Assembly: GCA_002473165.1 (NCBI GenBank)
Contig: DKSD01000093.1
Coordinates: forward strand, 1 to 64,000
Reading direction: 5' to 3'
Source of the DNA: Succinatimonas sp. UBA7265
GTDB taxonomy: Bacteria > Pseudomonadota > Gammaproteobacteria > Enterobacterales > Succinivibrionaceae
Length of the DNA stretch: 64,000 nucleotides
The translations under genes and the position numbers were made by a program. Positions 61,908-64,000 of this stretch are shown one piece after another (position 1 is the first letter of the stretch; each line of letters starts with the position of its first letter). The notes under the pieces are model-generated. The model searched no databases. It saw only the letters and a list, made by a program, of their open reading frames with translations, and was not told where the DNA came from.

Positions 61908-62903
61908 ATGTCCACCATCCGCGATGTCGCGAGGCTGGCCAACGTCAGCGTGGCCACCGTATCGCGCGTGTTAAACGGCACCGCCAAAGTCAGCGACAAA
62001 GCCCGCGAAGCCGTGCTCCGGGCCCGCGAAGAACTGGGCTTTCACTTAAACGCCAACGCCAAGGCTCTGGCCCAGCAGGAGAGCGAGACGATCGGAGTGC
62101 TGGTCTCGGACGTTTCCGATCCCTATTTCGGCACCATGGTGCGCTCGTGCGAAGAAGTGGCGCAGCACCACGGCAAGGTGCTGCTGGTGGCCCAGGGCTT
62201 TCACGAACCCGAGCGCGAGATGCGCGCCATCAACTCCCTGATCTCGCGCCAGTGCTCCGGCCTTATCATCCATGCCCTGGCTCTTTCAGATGAGCTCTTT
62301 GCCAAGTACATGAAAGAATTCCCGTTTATGGTGCTGGTAAACCGCATCCTGCCGGGCTTTGAGGACCGCTGCGTCAACATCAACAACAAGCGCGGCATGT
62401 ACCTTGCGGTGCGCGAGCTCACGAACGCCGGGCGCCGCCGCATCGCCTACATCTCCTCATCCCATCCCATACTCGACGCCGACGAGCGCTACGAGGGCTA
62501 CCTGCAGGCGTTAGACGAAGCCGGCATCGAACCTGATCCGGATTTGGTGATCGCCGTGCCGCCCTACCTTGAAAGCGGCTTTGAGGCGGCAAAGCGGATC
62601 TTAAAGCTGGGCGGCGTGGACGGCCTTGCCTGCTACAACGACGCCCTGGCCTCCGCGGCCATGAGCACGTTTACCCGCGAGGGCGTCAAAGTGCCTGAGG
62701 ACATCTCCGTGGTCGGCTTTGACGATCTGCCTTTTGGCAAGTGTCTGACGCCGCCTCTGACCACGGTCACGAATCCCATAGAGATCATGGGCCGCTGCGC
62801 CACCGAACTCTCGCTCTCGCTCTACTCAGGTGAGCCTTATACCTTGCCTGAGATCGAAACCCGCGTCATCAGGCGCGAATCCATTGCGCCCAAAAAGCCC
62901 TAA
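61908..62903 (+). CDS. galR: GalR/GalS-type LacI family repressor
   Basis: This 331-residue regulator has the LacI-type helix-turn-helix STIRDVARLANVSVATVSRV at residues 2-21 and a periplasmic-binding-like sugar domain. It aligns closely with E. coli GalR, including NANAKALAQQ, ETIGVLVSDVSDPYFG, VLVNRILPGFEDRC and CYNDALASAAM. It is divergent from the galETK operon. Two matching palindromes flank the region. GAGGAG precedes the ATG. GalS cannot be excluded. Confidence 0.9.
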   Translation: MSTIRDVARLANVSVATVSRVLNGTAKVSDKAREAVLRAREELGFHLNANAKALAQQESETIGVLVSDVSDPYFGTMVRSCEEVAQHHGKVLLVAQGFHEPEREMRAINSLISRQCSGLIIHALALSDELFAKYMKEFPFMVLVNRILPGFEDRCVNINNKRGMYLAVRELTNAGRRRIAYISSSHPILDADERYEGYLQALDEAGIEPDPDLVIAVPPYLESGFEAAKRILKLGGVDGLACYNDALASAAMSTFTREGVKVPEDISVVGFDDLPFGKCLTPPLTTVTNPIEIMGRCATELSLSLYSGEPYTLPEIETRVIRRESIAPKKP

Positions 62904-62999
62904 GCCAGAGCAGGAAACAGGCTGTCACAAAGCGCGCTTTTGAAAGCTCCGCTTTTGCCTCGCATTTGTTAAGATCAGTGGCAAAAACGCGGAGCATCA

Positions 63000-64000
63000 A
63001 TGATCTCCGCTTCCTCAGGATCCGCATCATCCATGGCTGAAGAGAAAAAACCCAGGTTCAGGCTGCACGACACCTCAAGGCGCCAGCAAAAAGAACGCCG
63101 CAAGCAAAAGCGCTTTTTCCTGGTGGGCAGCGGCTGGGGCAAAGGCTTTGTCAACGGCGCCGTGTTTACGCGCAAAATGCTCCATCCGTATTTTTGGGGC
63201 GCGTGGGCGGCGGTGTTTTTTTACTGGCTTTTAGTCACGATCCTCCCCTACCCGGTGCTGATGTTTTTAGGCAGACAGCTCGGCCTTGCCATCGGAAGCC
63301 TCATCCCCAGCCGCCGCTACGTGCTCAACACGAACCTCAAGCTGGCTTTTCCGGATCTTGATCTCAAAGAGCGCCGCCGCATGAAACGGCGCATCCTCGA
63401 GAATTCCGGCGCCGCAATATTTGAAACCGGCATCGCGTGGTTCTGGCCTGACTGGCGCTTCCGCCGCCGCATTCTCTGCGATGAAAAAGAACTGGAACTT
63501 GCCAGAAAGCTGGCCGCCCAAAACCGCCCGACGATCGTGCTCACGGCGCATTTCGTGACGCTTGAGATCATGGCGCGCGCCTACGCGCTGTTGGTAAAGC
63601 CCGGGATCGGCGTCTACCGCCCCTCGGAGCACCCAGTGTGGGAATATATGCAGGTAAAAGGCAGGCTGCGCGACAACCTCGCGCTCGTCTCCTCAAAAGA
63701 TCCGCGCAGCATGCTCAAAGCCATGATCCGCCGCGTGCCCATCTGGTACGCCCCCGATCAGGACTACGGTGCCCGCGTCTCCGTATTCGCGCCGTTTTTT
63801 GCAGTGGAGAAAGCGGCCACCGTCACCGGCACCCACGATCTGGCCCGCGTCAGGGACACCATGGTCCAGCCCTCGTGGACCATACGCGAGCACGGCAAAT
63901 ATATCCTGAGGATCCTGCCGCCGCTTGAGGACTTCCCCACTGAGGACGTCATGGCTGACACCGTAAGGGTCAACCACGTGCTTGAGAGTATGATCAGCAC
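63000..64000 (+). CDS. LpxL-type lipid A late acyltransferase (3' end missing)
   Basis: The frame from the ATG at 63000 is open to the window edge (333 complete codons), so the gene is cut off. It matches LpxL/HtrB: a membrane helix near residues 73-90, NTNLKLAFPDL, ETGIAWFWPDWRF, the acyltransferase motif HFVTLE with H184 and E189, GVYRPSEHP, and WYAPDQDYGARVSVFAPFFAVEKA. The enzyme adds a secondary acyl chain to Kdo-lipid A at the inner membrane. GGAG lies 5 bases before the ATG. A basic 60-residue N-terminal tail is longer than in E. coli LpxL. LpxM-type specificity is possible. Confidence 0.88.
   Translation, partial: MISASSGSASSMAEEKKPRFRLHDTSRRQQKERRKQKRFFLVGSGWGKGFVNGAVFTRKMLHPYFWGAWAAVFFYWLLVTILPYPVLMFLGRQLGLAIGSLIPSRRYVLNTNLKLAFPDLDLKERRRMKRRILENSGAAIFETGIAWFWPDWRFRRRILCDEKELELARKLAAQNRPTIVLTAHFVTLEIMARAYALLVKPGIGVYRPSEHPVWEYMQVKGRLRDNLALVSSKDPRSMLKAMIRRVPIWYAPDQDYGARVSVFAPFFAVEKAATVTGTHDLARVRDTMVQPSWTIREHGKYILRILPPLEDFPTEDVMADTVRVNHVLESMIS

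Overview
The window looks like a chromosome segment of a GC-rich, polarly flagellated gammaproteobacterium. Many proteins align with Escherichia coli proteins (MaoP, QueF, PpnN, EndA, GalR, RuvX, YqcC, LpxL). The flagellar and chemotaxis gene order is that of Pseudomonas and Vibrio. DUF4143-type ATPases and Rpn-type nucleases in a saccharolytic setting suggest Aeromonadales/Succinivibrionaceae; that last step is inference, not proof.

Layout. (1) 1-3150: maoP, an azlCD exporter pair and lysC. (2) 3245-4903: fliD alone, with a sigma-28-like promoter and its own terminator. (3) 4926-13153: central carbon genes fbaA, pgk and tkt (all leftward), a DUF945 protein, a small transaldolase, then metK rightward. 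(4) 13154-22769: a mixed, partly accessory stretch with a DUF4143 ATPase, a DUF5718-like protein, endA, queF, ppnN, a secreted FGE-like protein, a catalytically degenerate Rpn-family protein and an AlbA_2 ATP-binding regulator. (5) 23048-36484: the leftward flagellar block fliEF-(small ORF)-fliGHIJ-KLMNOPQR. (6) 36504-40250: housekeeping genes rpiA, tyrS, anmK and pncC. (7) 40296-56074: the second leftward flagellar/chemotaxis block flhA-flhF-flhG-fliA-cheY-cheZ-cheA-cheB-motC-motD-parC-parP-cheW-DUF2802. (8) 56087-57655: yqcC, ruvX and a DnaC-like ATPase. (9) 57745-62903: the galETK operon, a decayed DUF234 gene fragment and a GalR-type repressor. (10) 63000-64000: the 5' part of an LpxL-type lipid A acyltransferase that runs off the end.

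How the parts work together. Promoter-like sequences show a tiered flagellar programme. Sigma-54 (-24/-12) sites lie in front of fliE, fliK and flhA; sigma-28 sites lie in front of fliD and cheY. FlhF and FlhG would set polar placement and number, and ParC/ParP would place chemoreceptor arrays at the pole. The gal genes are flanked by two LacI-family palindromes and two CRP-like sites, which suggests GalR repression plus catabolite control.

The most unusual element is a short reading frame between fliF and fliG. Read through one frameshift at an A7 tract, it would give a 63-residue basic protein whose C-terminal part resembles the FliG-binding tail of FliF. A terminator-like hairpin sits just ahead of it. 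No rRNA, tRNA, CRISPR array or intact insertion sequence was seen.
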